64,000 nucleotides of DNA from Paenibacillus sp. SYP-B3998 (GCF_010820665.1 NZ_JAAIKC010000001.1:310001-374000); one strand, 5' to 3'. Shown: positions 16,810 to 25,020, counted from the stretch's first letter. Notes: generated by a model from the letters alone, not told the origin. Made by a program: numbers and translations.

Positions 16810-17949
16810 TTGCTGTGGGAGCGTACGGAGAATGGTCAGGCAACGCGGTACTATTGGGATGGCTCACAGGTTATTGCAGAAGGTAATGTAGTAGGTGGAG
16901 TAGCAACGTTAAAAGCTCGTTACATTCGAGGACAAGGGCTTGTCGCCCGCGAGGATGGTCAAGGCAAGGCGTACTATCTTCAAAACGGACACGGTGACGT
17001 GGTAAACTTGATGGATAGTACGGGGAAGACGAAACTTAATTCGTACTCGTATGACATATTCGGGAATATTGTAAGTCAGACGGAGAATCTACCACAGCCG
17101 TTTAAATACTCTGGCGAGATGATGGATGATAAGGTTGGGCTGCAATATTTGAGGGCTAGATGGTATGATCCGAGTATGGGAAGATTTATTCAAGAAGATT
17201 CCTATATGGGGCAGATTGATAATCCACTTAGTTTGAATTTGTATACTTATGTTGGGAACAACCCTCTAACTCGAATTGACCCAACAGGACATGACTGGGA
17301 TTATGTTTGGAAAAGTGTGAAAGAGTTTCTTACAATGGCTTTAGAATATCCTGGTTCCCCAACAGGTTCAGTTAAAAATTTGGCGAAGGGGTATATAACT
17401 AAACGGGCAGCAGGCGAGGCTGCAGAGCGAGCGGCAAAAGAAGCTACGGAAGATTCAGCATTATATATGGCAAGACAAGCAGCAAAGGAGACAGGAGAAC
17501 AAGCAGATAATTGGTTTCAAGCATTCCATTCTAATACAAAAAATCGTGTATCTGATTTAGCCTCACTTGAAGCTTCTTACGCTAAAAAGGGAGCACATTT
17601 GCTTTCAAAACATTCAGGCAAGACTAATGAATTCTTGTACAATCGTATTAAAAATAGTCACAGCATACCTTCATCAACATCTTTTATGCCAGGTGAAGCG
17701 CAAAAAGCTGTTAATAGTATTGTAGCGGATGAAGGAAATGCTAAACAGATCGCAAGTTGGCTTGCCAATGGTAAAAGTGCCACTCTTGATCTCTCTTATG
17801 TAGGTAATGGAGTTGATCCAATCGGTTATGGTTATGTTAAAGGTGCAAGTAGTATTGATGATGTTCAATTCTTTTACAATGCAAAGATAACTTTAAAGAT
17901 GGATAATAATGACTCGTTCTTTATTCTAACTGGAGAATTAACGAAATGA
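16810..17949 (+). CDS. Orphan RHS module 3: RHS core tail with CdiA-CT RNase A-like toxin
   Basis: RHS homology begins at 16786 with TAG at 16792-16794; the first ~170 bases nearly match module 1. The core ends at DPTGH. The tip has an Ala/Glu-rich helical stretch, then a domain with GAHLLSKHSGKTNEFLYNRI, SSTSFMPGEAQKAVN and IASWLANGK. It ends with NDSFFILTGEL. This order (H..KHxGKT, ..S-T-F..A..AV, ..WL, terminal beta pair) fits the CdiA-CT RNase A family (RNAse_A_bac, PF18431), which cleaves RNA in target cells. No start codon context, so silent in place. Confidence 0.8.
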   Translation: MLWERTENGQATRYYWDGSQVIAEGNVVGGVATLKARYIRGQGLVAREDGQGKAYYLQNGHGDVVNLMDSTGKTKLNSYSYDIFGNIVSQTENLPQPFKYSGEMMDDKVGLQYLRARWYDPSMGRFIQEDSYMGQIDNPLSLNLYTYVGNNPLTRIDPTGHDWDYVWKSVKEFLTMALEYPGSPTGSVKNLAKGYITKRAAGEAAERAAKEATEDSALYMARQAAKETGEQADNWFQAFHSNTKNRVSDLASLEASYAKKGAHLLSKHSGKTNEFLYNRIKNSHSIPSSTSFMPGEAQKAVNSIVADEGNAKQIASWLANGKSATLDLSYVGNGVDPIGYGYVKGASSIDDVQFFYNAKITLKMDNNDSFFILTGELTK

Positions 17950-17960
17950 GGTGATGATTG

Positions 17961-18440
17961 TTGAAAGTTATTTATGGAACTAAAGGAAGACCTAAATATG
18001 ATGTAAAATATTACGGAAATACTGAACAGTATAATTATATTGGCAATGATATATATGATTTTTCTCATCATGATATTAATCAATTCCCTTATATTGGTGA
18101 TTTTGAGATCATTCTAGTAGATAATGAATATCATAAGATAGGGAATCACATTAAATTCTATAGTCATAAAAACGGAATTTTGGCAGATTTTCCATGGTGG
18201 GATCACGCAGACAAAGATATTAAAAATTATAATAGGAACGATATTCCTAACGGAATTTTGAATGCGCCGTTCGATGACTTCGAGGAAGGTTGGCAAATCG
18301 TTATTTTTGAGAAAGAGAGCTTTGTCTATGTTTTAATTGGTTCCAATCCATCATTTAGTAGGGTTTTCCATACTTGGTTTAAGGTGGACAAACATGAGTA
18401 CGAAAGAGCATGGGTAACTTTGATCGAGCATTTAAATTAA
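17961..18440 (+). CDS. Probable immunity protein of module 3
   Basis: The 159-aa protein starts at TTG behind GAGGTGAT (17948-17955) and begins 11 bases after the toxin stop. It is rich in aromatic residues and acidic (FPWWDHADKDIKNYNRND; DDFEEGWQIVIFEKESFVYV; FHTWFKVDKHEYERAW). Similar uncharacterised cytoplasmic proteins are widespread in bacteria as far as I recall. Immunity to the RNase A-like toxin is inferred from position. Confidence 0.65.
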   Translation: MKVIYGTKGRPKYDVKYYGNTEQYNYIGNDIYDFSHHDINQFPYIGDFEIILVDNEYHKIGNHIKFYSHKNGILADFPWWDHADKDIKNYNRNDIPNGILNAPFDDFEEGWQIVIFEKESFVYVLIGSNPSFSRVFHTWFKVDKHEYERAWVTLIEHLN

Positions 18441-18448
18441 TTCACTCC

Positions 18449-18495
18449 AAACCGCCTTGCGACAATTCGCTTGGCGGTTTTCTTTTTCTGCCGCG
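18449..18495 (+). terminator. Hairpin repeat R4
   Basis: AAACCGCC/GGCGGTTT stem, loop with one extra base (GACAATTCGC), T-rich run and GCCGCGG. The outer stem is longer by two pairs than in R1. Confidence 0.8.
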
Positions 18496-18523
18496 GTATT
18501 GTTTGTTTTAAAGATACGATAGA

Positions 18524-18659
18524 TAAAACGGACACGGTGACGTGGTAAACTTGATGGATAGTACGGGGAAGACGAAGCTTAATTCGTACTCATATGACAT
18601 ATTCGGGAATATTGTAAGTCAACAGGAGAATCTACCACAGCCGTTTAAGTATAGCGGAA
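18524..18659 (+). pseudogene. RHS core fragment of module 4, out of frame
   Basis: Homology to the full-length RHS gene begins with AAACGGACACGGTGACGTGG; the preceding Gln codon CAA (5033-5035) is TAA here (18524-18526). A 2-base deletion near 18655 shifts the frame relative to the toxin part downstream. This left junction differs from that of modules 1-3 and is shared with module 5. Confidence 0.8.
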
Positions 18660-19418
18660 ATGCAGGATGATAAGGTTGGGCTGCAATATTTGAGGGCTAG
18701 ATGGTATGACCCGAGTATGGGGAGGTTTGTTGGGGAAGATAGTTTTACTGGTCAGGTAGATAATCCGCTGAGTTTAAACCGATTCACTTATGTGAAGAGT
18801 AATCCCTTGATTAATATTGACCCTTCAGGGCACTACCCAGTATGTGATGGTTGCAGTGACAAGGAGCAAGAAAAAGAGAAAAAGGATTATGTTAAAAGTC
18901 GTAATCCATCCAGTGTCAGCGAGAAGTTAGTTAAATTTGTTGCCAACTATAAACAATATTTTTCTAGATCATATCGTGGGCAGGATAATAAGAACCGAAC
19001 CATAGGGTATGGGCATGCGATATTAAAGGGTGAGGACTTTGGCGAAAAAACGGAGGAAGAAGCTCGTGAACTACTTCTGAGAGATCTACAATCACGGATA
19101 GAAACGGTCAGTAATTGGGCAAATAAATACAATGTGCAGTTAAATCAACAACAGTTTGATGCACTTGTGAGTTTTGTATTTAATGCGGGGCCAAAGGTTC
19201 TAATAGATAAGGATGCAGATGTTGGGAAAATAATTAAATCTGGAGATTACACATCTGAAAAATTAAAAGAAGCTTTTTTAGATGTTGTTAAAGTAAGTAC
19301 TACAGAAGGAAAGATAAATTCCGCAGGGCTGTTTAGAAGAAGAATGGATGAATGGCAGATTTTTAGTTTCGGAGAGTATAATCGTGACTTTCCGACTACA
19401 CCCAAAGGATATAAATAA
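18660..19418 (+). CDS. Orphan RHS module 4: RHS core end with GH24 lysozyme-type toxin
   Basis: The 252-aa frame holds the RHS core end (GLQYLRARWYDPSMGRF to DPSGH) and then a phage-lysozyme fold: TIGYGHAILKGEDFGEKTEE, LNQQQFDALVSFVFNAG and GLFRRRMDEWQIFSFGEY. These match GH24 muramidases, which cut peptidoglycan. The usual catalytic Glu seven residues before the conserved Tyr appears to be Lys (KQYFSRSY), so activity is doubtful or uses another residue. The ATG at 18660 is an accident of a 2-base deletion; no ribosome site is present. A lipoprotein gene follows, a fitting immunity type for a cell-wall toxin. Confidence 0.78.
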   Translation: MQDDKVGLQYLRARWYDPSMGRFVGEDSFTGQVDNPLSLNRFTYVKSNPLINIDPSGHYPVCDGCSDKEQEKEKKDYVKSRNPSSVSEKLVKFVANYKQYFSRSYRGQDNKNRTIGYGHAILKGEDFGEKTEEEARELLLRDLQSRIETVSNWANKYNVQLNQQQFDALVSFVFNAGPKVLIDKDADVGKIIKSGDYTSEKLKEAFLDVVKVSTTEGKINSAGLFRRRMDEWQIFSFGEYNRDFPTTPKGYK

Positions 19419-19450
19419 TTAAAAAAATTCTGAAAAGGAAGTGATAGGAA

Positions 19451-20047
19451 ATGAAATTTCTACTAACTTCATCTTTTGTAACATTGATTATACTGATCAT
19501 TGTATCTGCGTGCAGTGATCGTTACTCTGTAAGAGAGGGAGTGCCGTCAGCCACTCAGATTCAAGCAACTTCTAAAGTTATTAAAGGAGATGAAAAGAAA
19601 GTAGAACTCTTAGAAAAAGAGGAAGTAAGCATAAGCAAGAAAAATACAGTGTTCTATGGCGACTGGATTGTTACGGGAGTTTTAAAAAGTGCTCCAGTTA
19701 GCACACATGATGATGATGACATTAAGTTTTTAAAAGGCAAAAAAATTACGTATTCAGAGGGAAATGCAATTTTTGATGGGAATGTATTAACTCGTCCATT
19801 TTACAGTGAAAGTAGTATTTCAAAAAAAGATTTCTTTCCACTTTATTATGTAGATTTAGAAGAATTAGGTATGCAAACAGATTCTGTAATCTCGATAGAT
19901 GTATGCAGTGATCAGAAGTGTATTGATGATTGGCCAGGTATTGGTAGAAATAACATCGGCGGTAGTTTTATTATCAAAGATAAAGATACCTTAATTGTTA
20001 GTAAAGGTGGCGACTTTTTTGAGTTAAAAAGAGTTGAGCCTAAGTAA
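19451..20047 (+). CDS. Lipoprotein, probable immunity to the lysozyme-type toxin
   Basis: The 198-aa protein has a lipobox signal peptide (IILIIVSAC, Cys21) and GGAAGTGATAGG before the ATG. The mature part is polar and ends with a beta-rich segment (FIIKDKDTLIVSKGGDFFEL). Being anchored outside the membrane, it is placed to protect the wall from a muramidase. Its paralog at 20532 follows a module in which the same toxin has been deleted, which ties this family to this toxin. The family is not otherwise recognised. Confidence 0.7.
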   Translation: MKFLLTSSFVTLIILIIVSACSDRYSVREGVPSATQIQATSKVIKGDEKKVELLEKEEVSISKKNTVFYGDWIVTGVLKSAPVSTHDDDDIKFLKGKKITYSEGNAIFDGNVLTRPFYSESSISKKDFFPLYYVDLEELGMQTDSVISIDVCSDQKCIDDWPGIGRNNIGGSFIIKDKDTLIVSKGGDFFELKRVEPK

Positions 20048-20057
20048 CATGTTTTCC

Positions 20058-20103
20058 AACCGCTTTGCGACTATCGCTTGGCGGTTCTTCTTTTCTGCCG
20101 CTG
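20058..20103 (+). terminator. Hairpin repeat R5
   Basis: ACCGCT/GGCGGT stem (one G-T pair), ACTAT loop, TTCTTCTTTT and CTGCCGCTG. Ends the module 4 unit. Confidence 0.78.
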
Positions 20104-20131
20104 AATCGTTGAGTTTCGATGACACTATAGA

Positions 20132-20487
20132 TAAAACGGATACGGTGACGTGGTAAACTTAATGGATAGTAGGGGAAGACGAAGCTTAATTCGTACTCGT
20201 ATGACATGTTCGGGAATATTGTAAGTCAGACGGAAAATCTGCCACAACCGTTTAAGTATAGCGGCGAGATGATAGATGATAAGGTTGGGCTGCAATATTT
20301 GAGGGCTAGATGGTATGATCCGAGTATTGGGCGGTTTGTTGGGAGGAAAGTTATACTGGTCAAGTAGATAGTCCGCTGAATTTAAACCGATTCACTTATG
20401 TGAAGAGTAATCCCTTGATTAATATTGACCCTTCAGGGCACTACCCAGTACAGGGATTATCCCGACTTACCTAAAAAGTCAAAATAG
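20132..20487 (+). pseudogene. Orphan RHS module 5: core fragment with deleted toxin
   Basis: Begins at the same TAA-for-CAA junction as module 4 (20132-20134). Single-base losses in AGTACGGGG and near 20342 disrupt the frame. After DPSGHYPV the lysozyme domain is absent; the frame resumes as RDYPDLPKKSK and stops, matching the last residues of module 4 (RDFPTTPKGYK). So the middle of the toxin was deleted while both ends and the immunity gene were kept. Confidence 0.82.
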
Positions 20488-20531
20488 TGATAGGTATAAC
20501 ATACTAGATTTTCTCGAAAGGATTGATTTAT

Positions 20532-21098
20532 ATGAGGTTTATTATGTATGTATTGGTGATTTTATCAACTTCATCTCTCGCAGCATGTAATGATCATAAT
20601 CCAGTTAACTTATCATCTAGTAATGAGTTGTCGCAAGAATCTATCAAAGTCTCCCCCACCCCCTCAGTGTCACAAAAGAAAGATGAGGTGTTTTATGGAG
20701 AGTGGGTTATTAAAAAGTTGCTGGCAAGCGACTCGATCACTACGCACGGGGATGAGGATATACAATTTCTACTCGGTAAGAAAATAACTTATTCTGCCGA
20801 CTCGGTAATTCTCTATAACGAAACAACTCTAAAAAATCCGCATTACAAGCTCAGTTTAAATACGAAAGAAGAATTTTCAAAGGAAAATGATAACGAAATT
20901 AGTCTTGAACAATTAGGGATCGAGGGTAATTCAGTTACAAGTGTTATGATATATGAAGATGAAGCTTCTAAAGTACCTTGGATCATATCAGGGAAAAATA
21001 AAATAGGTTGGAGTTTCATGATTAAAGATAAAGATACCTTAATAATTGGTAACGGTGGCGATTTTTTTGAATTGGTTAGAAACTCCAAGTCCTCCTAA
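20532..21098 (+). CDS. Lipoprotein, orphan immunity paralog
   Basis: The 188-aa lipoprotein has a lipobox (SSLAAC) and AAAGGA nine bases before the ATG. It parallels the 19451 gene along its length: FYGEWVIKKLL versus FYGDWIVTGVL, then HGDEDIQFLLGKKITY, and IKDKDTLIIGNGGDFFEL at the end. The cognate lysozyme-type toxin upstream is deleted, so this is probably an immunity gene kept to resist siblings that still carry the toxin. Confidence 0.7.
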   Translation: MRFIMYVLVILSTSSLAACNDHNPVNLSSSNELSQESIKVSPTPSVSQKKDEVFYGEWVIKKLLASDSITTHGDEDIQFLLGKKITYSADSVILYNETTLKNPHYKLSLNTKEEFSKENDNEISLEQLGIEGNSVTSVMIYEDEASKVPWIISGKNKIGWSFMIKDKDTLIIGNGGDFFELVRNSKSS

Positions 21099-21138
21099 AA
21101 CTTAACCATTGTAGCCTTATGAAAAAATATAGTACTTA

Positions 21139-21167
21139 GCCGCCTTGCGACTATCGCTTGGCGGTTT
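21139..21167 (+). repeat. Hairpin repeat R6, cut short
   Basis: Only the stem-loop (GCCGCC/GGCGGT, loop ACTAT) remains. The T-run and CCGCTG are missing and toxin-like coding sequence begins at once. It marks a recombination or deletion junction. Confidence 0.75.
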
Positions 21168-21366
21168 CAGTGAGCCATGGGATCACCAAACAGAGGTTGA
21201 AAATGCCGCGGCAGGATTGAGGAAAGCGGTACGTGGTCTGGAAGGTAGTTTAAATAATCCTAAGTTAAATTTAGAAGTAAGAAATAAATTTGAAGAAGCA
21301 GTTAGACAAGGTAAAGAGATACTCGATAGGGTGGATAAAATAAAGGAAAAGTACCCTCAAAAATAG
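21167..21366 (+). pseudogene. C-terminal fragment of an Ntox28-like toxin
   Basis: The frame reads SEPWDHQTEVENAAAGLRKA, then LEVRNKFEEAVRQGKEILDR. The order PWDHxxEVxNAxxGL followed by a helix with the pattern LxxxxREKxExA..LLDR is that of polymorphic toxin type 28 (Ntox28, PF15605) as I know it. The RHS core and the start are missing; the fragment abuts hairpin R6. The next gene is a CDI-type immunity gene. Confidence 0.6.
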
Positions 21367-21407
21367 TGATATTACAAACCCATTTTGTGTAAGGAGTTGA
21401 ATATTCA

Positions 21408-21653
21408 ATGATTGACAGAAAAATAACTATCTCGGCAATTAGAAAAATAGAGGGGCGTACTCTCCATGTAAACAAAAATGAATCAGCTCCTTTATCAATT
21501 TGGTATCAAAGTATTCTTGATAATTCTCTTGAAAAACTTCCAGAAGGCGATCTTGCAAAACTTATCAGACAAAAGAAACACCTTAACTTTGTGCTTTGCG
21601 AGGCAATGATCAGAATCTCTAACAATCCACTTGCAGGTGAACTGTATGATGGT
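21408..21653 (+). pseudogene. CDI-type immunity gene, 5' part (split by IS21-bounded island)
   Basis: AAGGAGTTG precedes the ATG at good distance. The product (ISAIRKIEGRTLHVNKNESA; LPEGDLAKLIRQKKHLNFVL; ISNNPLAGELYDG) follows the pattern of contact-dependent growth inhibition immunity proteins. After residue 82 the frame runs into an IS21-type end and stops at 21776. Removing 21654-27913 joins LYDG in frame to EVVNSLNKVSPEYWKGN, restoring a 151-aa protein. Confidence 0.82.
21646..21653 (+). repeat. Left target-site duplication ATGATGGT
   Basis: The same 8 bp occurs at 27906-27913, directly outside the opposite IS21-type end. IS21 elements duplicate a few bases (4-8) of target. Confidence 0.82.
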
Positions 21654-21817
21654 TGTATTTGTCAACTGAAAATCCAGCCACGCAGTCATTTAAAAACCAG
21701 CCACCCCGTCAAAAAAATAAAGGCCTTTCCAGCCATGGTTTTAATGGAACCAGTAAAGAAAGTGTGGAACCAGTAAAAAAACTGTGGAACTAGTAATAAA
21801 AGTGTGGAACTGCTAGA

Positions 21818-21855
21818 ACAGTCCCGATGATGCTTGTATAGATCATCGGGACTGT
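21818..21855. terminator. Strong inverted repeat, possible bidirectional terminator
   Basis: ACAGTCCCGATGAT pairs perfectly with ATCATCGGGACTGT across a 10-base loop. A short T-containing run follows. It lies inside the island near its left end, next to repeated GTGGAAC motifs (21765-21811) typical of IS21-family end regions. Confidence 0.55.
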
Positions 21856-21879
21856 TTAATTAAGAAGGGGCTGTCGCCA

Positions 21880-22035
21880 GTGTTAGGAGAGCAAATTAGA
21901 GAAATTAGAAAGAAACATCATCAAACTGTTTTTTCTTACCTTATTGGTGTGTCTCAAGGAACTTTGAGTGAGCTAGAGAAAAACAAATACAACCCTTCTT
22001 TGGAGACTATTCTAAAACTTACCCCTACAAAAATT
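21880..22035 (+). pseudogene. Truncated XRE-family HTH gene
   Basis: It encodes LGEQIREIRKKHHQTVFSYL, then GVSQGTLSELEKNKYNPSLE, a clear Cro/C1-type helix-turn-helix. The frame runs past residue ~50 into the antisense of the DUF2269 gene, so the 3' end is lost. Confidence 0.65.
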
Positions 22036-22510
22036 AAAAAAGGCTTCTCTGCCCGACCATCAAGTATAATGCAAGTAAAATGACCACCATGGCCAAAAAA
22101 CCGATCGGGATCGATATTTTGCTCCATTTCCAATAATCGCCCGGCATCTCGCGCCACTTGTTTTCTTCCGAATGCAAGGCGATGCGGTGCAACCGACTCT
22201 CGTACCGCAAACCGATCCCAAATAATGCGAATAAAGCTATAAGCATGATCACAGATTGGAAAATCCACCCTTCCAACAAAGAACGATGAAGGATGGAGGT
22301 TAACCCGATGCCGCTGATCGCTAAAACAACTAAAGAAGGAAACATGAGAATTTTATTAAAATACATGGTGAACGTCATGGCTGAAGCGATTCGATGTACA
22401 TTTCCGGTGCGATCCGATAACAATTTGGCCATACCATTGGTTATCGTCGTACCAATCATAATGATTGCAGCCATAATATGGATATATTTGAACCATTCAT
22501 ATATGCTCAT
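22034..22510 (-). CDS. DUF2269-like membrane protein
   Basis: The 158-aa protein has four predicted membrane helices (residues ~8-28, 50-72, 80-100, 130-152). The N-terminus YEWFKYIHIMAAIIMIGTTI has the His and pattern of DUF2269-type proteins. The function is unknown; related proteins sit beside TetR regulators. Here its ATG overlaps the stop of a TetR fragment (ATGA), so they were one operon. Confidence 0.65.
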   Translation of the reverse strand: MSIYEWFKYIHIMAAIIMIGTTITNGMAKLLSDRTGNVHRIASAMTFTMYFNKILMFPSLVVLAISGIGLTSILHRSLLEGWIFQSVIMLIALFALFGIGLRYESRLHRIALHSEENKWREMPGDYWKWSKISIPIGFLAMVVILLALYLMVGQRSLF

Positions 22511-22714
22511 TTTTTTTCACTCCCTACTGGTGCTTGCTCCCGCAATTTATGCTCAAACAGGAAGTCGAGCTGCTTATGCATGCGGCGAGAAACTTCATCG
22601 ACCGTAACGTGGTCGTTAAAAACAAATTGAATAAATTCAAACATAAATAATCCGTATAAACTTCGCGCTAAGGCAAATTTTGGTCTGATAGCCGAATCTC
22701 TGGTCGTTGACCTC
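22507..22714 (-). pseudogene. C-terminal fragment of a TetR-family regulator
   Basis: The reverse strand reads KFALARSLYGLFMFEFIQFV, then DEVSRRMHKQLDFLFEHKL before the stop, which looks like the last helices of a TetR ligand domain. The N-terminal HTH is missing. Its stop overlaps the DUF2269 start by four bases. The upstream part was replaced by transposase debris. Confidence 0.6.
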
Positions 22715-22734
22715 GGCTATTTTTTGCTGAGGAT

Positions 22735-23300
22735 CAGCATACTGTATTGGTGGAGCATGATGTGGATGTCGTAACGGAACTAAAGAAAAATACCAAGATT
22801 CCGGAACACTGTTCCCCTGAAGGCAAGCCAGAATGTCCGTAAGGGCACGCTCTTCATTGGGATGGATTTGAGAAAGAGAGCTACATATTATTGCTACACA
22901 TTATGGTTTGTCGACGATCAAGATAAATGTAATTCCTGCCCGCTGCAAGGTCGCTGTGATCAATAATTCGGATATTCGTTCGTCGATAAAACCTTCTTGT
23001 ACGGCCCCGTTCTGCAAGGCAGTGAGTTGCAGGAACGAATGATGCGCTACCGAAAACAGGTGGAGGTTGATTTTGCCCAAGAGTCCAACCAACAGGATTC
23101 TGTCATGCGACAAAAAAAAATTGCCCGTACGCCAAACGACGAGAGTACAGTCCTTCCTGATCATGAGGGACATGCTCCGGCTCATCCAGCGTATGATTGG
23201 TCATATACGGAAAACAATACTGCCAGTCAATCATATGGAGCAAATTCACAAATTGCGGGACCAGCAAATTGAGCAGTTGTCACTGCCGTTCGCCTCGTAG
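22735..23300 (+). pseudogene. Decayed DDE (IS4/IS1182-like) transposase C-terminal remnant
   Basis: Three frames give consecutive parts of one protein. First comes SPEGKPECP and HWDGFEKESY. Then comes DDQDKCNSCPLQGRCDQ with paired Cys and YGPVLQGSELQERMMRYRKQ. Last is LIMRDMLRLIQRMIGHIRKT, ending in LSLPFAS. The Cys pairs and the RMxRxRKQVE helix are typical of transposase C-termini of this group. Several frameshifts and stops show it is dead. Confidence 0.65.
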
Positions 23301-23546
23301 TAACTACTGCAACCCCAAAAAGCTCAACAAGGAAGACGAGATATGTCTGTCCAAATATAGACAGAGACATGGATTTTCTAGATTCGTAAGAATCCAAAAT
23401 CCATGTTGCTTTCATTTCCATTTTAGGAAACACGTCTGACTGGTTTGTAACCGCAATCTCATGAACATAAAAGGTTTTAAACAGACTCTATAAGATCCAA
23501 AAAGATCTTATATTTTGAGAAAGCTTGGATTGTCTATTGTGATGGC
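23301..23546. other. Intergenic with a terminator-like inverted repeat
   Basis: No gene seen. ATGGATTTT near 23370 pairs with AAAATCCAT near 23397 across about 18 bases, which may end the reverse-strand gene that follows or be relict. Nothing else stands out. Confidence 0.4.
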
Positions 23547-24191
23547 TCACCAGATAAACGGAATTAATTTTTTTGTTTTCTTTTTGTATGCTGTAAATTG
23601 CTCTCCATATTTGTTTTGTAAATAATCATCTGATTTTGGAATATAGCCAAAAACAAATACTAAGAATATACCTAGAGGAATAAGCAAACTATAAATATTA
23701 TTAGATATGAGTGCTAAACCTAGTACCCAAAGGCAATCTCCAAGATAATTAATATGAATCGCATATTTAAACAACCCGCCTGAATACAACTTTCCTTTAT
23801 TAGCAGGATTGTCTTTAAAAGGTTTTCTAAGCAATTCTGAAACAGTGTTTAACATACTGCCTACAAAAAACAATACCCAACCTAGAATAAGTAAAGTCAA
23901 GTTAGGCTCCTGATTACCGACTATCATTAAAATGGGGAAGCCTAAATAATAAATTCCAAAAGCTGCACTGTTCATGATGGCTTCTTGCCAACTAATGCCC
24001 CTAGGTAGCCAGATAAACATCATAGCTGTTAATCTTAATGTTGTAATAATTAAAGCGATAAAAAGCCCGATTGAAATGGCTGATTTTTCATAAGCAATGA
24101 AAAGTAAATAATATGCAATGATTAAATATATAATTTCGGCAAAAAAAATCAAGATTTTTTCTTTTATAGTTGATGTGTTTATACCATACAT
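23547..24191 (-). CDS. DUF1295 / isoprenylcysteine methyltransferase-like membrane protein
   Basis: The 214-aa protein has about six membrane helices. Its C-terminal half carries GGLFKYAIHINYLGDCLWVL, then YLQNKYGEQFTAYKKKTKKLIPFI, the pattern of the steroid 5-alpha-reductase/ICMT-like fold (DUF1295). The substrate is unknown. GGAG lies nine bases before the ATG. It is downstream of and co-directional with the MerR gene, with a 22-base gap, so the two probably form an operon in which the regulator controls this enzyme. Confidence 0.72.
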   Translation of the reverse strand: MYGINTSTIKEKILIFFAEIIYLIIAYYLLFIAYEKSAISIGLFIALIITTLRLTAMMFIWLPRGISWQEAIMNSAAFGIYYLGFPILMIVGNQEPNLTLLILGWVLFFVGSMLNTVSELLRKPFKDNPANKGKLYSGGLFKYAIHINYLGDCLWVLGLALISNNIYSLLIPLGIFLVFVFGYIPKSDDYLQNKYGEQFTAYKKKTKKLIPFIW

Positions 24192-24213
24192 GGTGATATG
24201 CTCCTTCGTGTAT

Positions 24214-25011
24214 TTATTTTATTGGGAAATATATTTCTATGATAGTATTTTCCTCCTGTGTTGTATGAGGGTCCGTTTGATAAACTTCAAAAGGAGCACC
24301 ACTCAGTTTATAATGATTTTCTTCAATCCATGCATGTAACTTTGTATGAATAGAAGGTAATTCATCATAAGAACCAATTAACGTTGCCATTGCACAAAGA
24401 CCAGGGTTAAACACTTTTGTTTCATTTGTGGTTTCTACAATGGGGATCGCAATTTCTACGTCATAATTTTCTGGTACATATTCTGCACTATGAAAAATAG
24501 CAAGCGGATTAGCCGCAGGTCTTAATTTTTTAAAAACTACTTTGCTAAACAATTCATTAAAGTGCATTAAGAAGTCAGAAATATTAATTTGTTTTCTCTG
24601 AGATAAAATATTTAATTTTAAGTGATCGACAAGTTTGATGTCAATCTGGTTTAAATAACCCATGATGGTTTTCTCTTCTTTTAATAGTTGAATATCAAGC
24701 TCCAATTTCTTTAATAGAGATGAATAACAAGTTATCTGTTGCGTTAGATTTTCTTGTTTGGCCTTCATTTTAGCTTGAAAAAGATCGGCATCCTGCCAAT
24801 TAGTAAAAATAACCTTGATTTCTTCGAGAGTAAATAAATAGTTTTTTAAGCGTGTAATCAATAATGCTGTTTCCAATTGTGAGACATTATAGTAACGATA
24901 TCCGCTTGTAGCGTCTGTGCAAGCAGGCTTTAGAAGACCAATTTCATCATAGTAGCGAAGCGTTTTTAGAGTGAGATGTGATATTTTAGAGAACTCACCA
25001 ATTGAAAGCAT
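24214..25011 (-). CDS. MerR-family regulator with GyrI-like effector domain
   Basis: The 265-aa protein starts at the ATG behind AGGAGGTG. Residues 1-70 are a MerR DNA-binding domain (LSIGEFSKISHLTLKTLRYY; SGYRYYNVSQLETALLI), followed by a coiled coil (residues ~75-118). The C-terminal half resembles the BmrR/GyrI effector-binding fold (LGSYDELPSIHTKLHAWIEE type pattern; ending IIEIYFPIK). Such proteins activate a promoter after binding a lipophilic ligand. It probably controls its own unit with the membrane enzyme. Confidence 0.85.
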   Translation of the reverse strand: MLSIGEFSKISHLTLKTLRYYDEIGLLKPACTDATSGYRYYNVSQLETALLITRLKNYLFTLEEIKVIFTNWQDADLFQAKMKAKQENLTQQITCYSSLLKKLELDIQLLKEEKTIMGYLNQIDIKLVDHLKLNILSQRKQINISDFLMHFNELFSKVVFKKLRPAANPLAIFHSAEYVPENYDVEIAIPIVETTNETKVFNPGLCAMATLIGSYDELPSIHTKLHAWIEENHYKLSGAPFEVYQTDPHTTQEENTIIEIYFPIK

Positions 25012-25020
25012 AACAATCAC

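Noticed and set aside
21654-21776. C-terminal 41 residues of the 122-aa frame at 21408 as part of an immunity protein
   Set aside because: This stretch is translated IS21 end sequence, not protein; the true 3' half is at 27914-28123.
22688-22725. ATAGCCGA/TCGGCTAT hairpin with T-run as terminator
   Set aside because: It lies within the reverse-strand TetR coding remnant and its edge; it may be a chance repeat at a junction.
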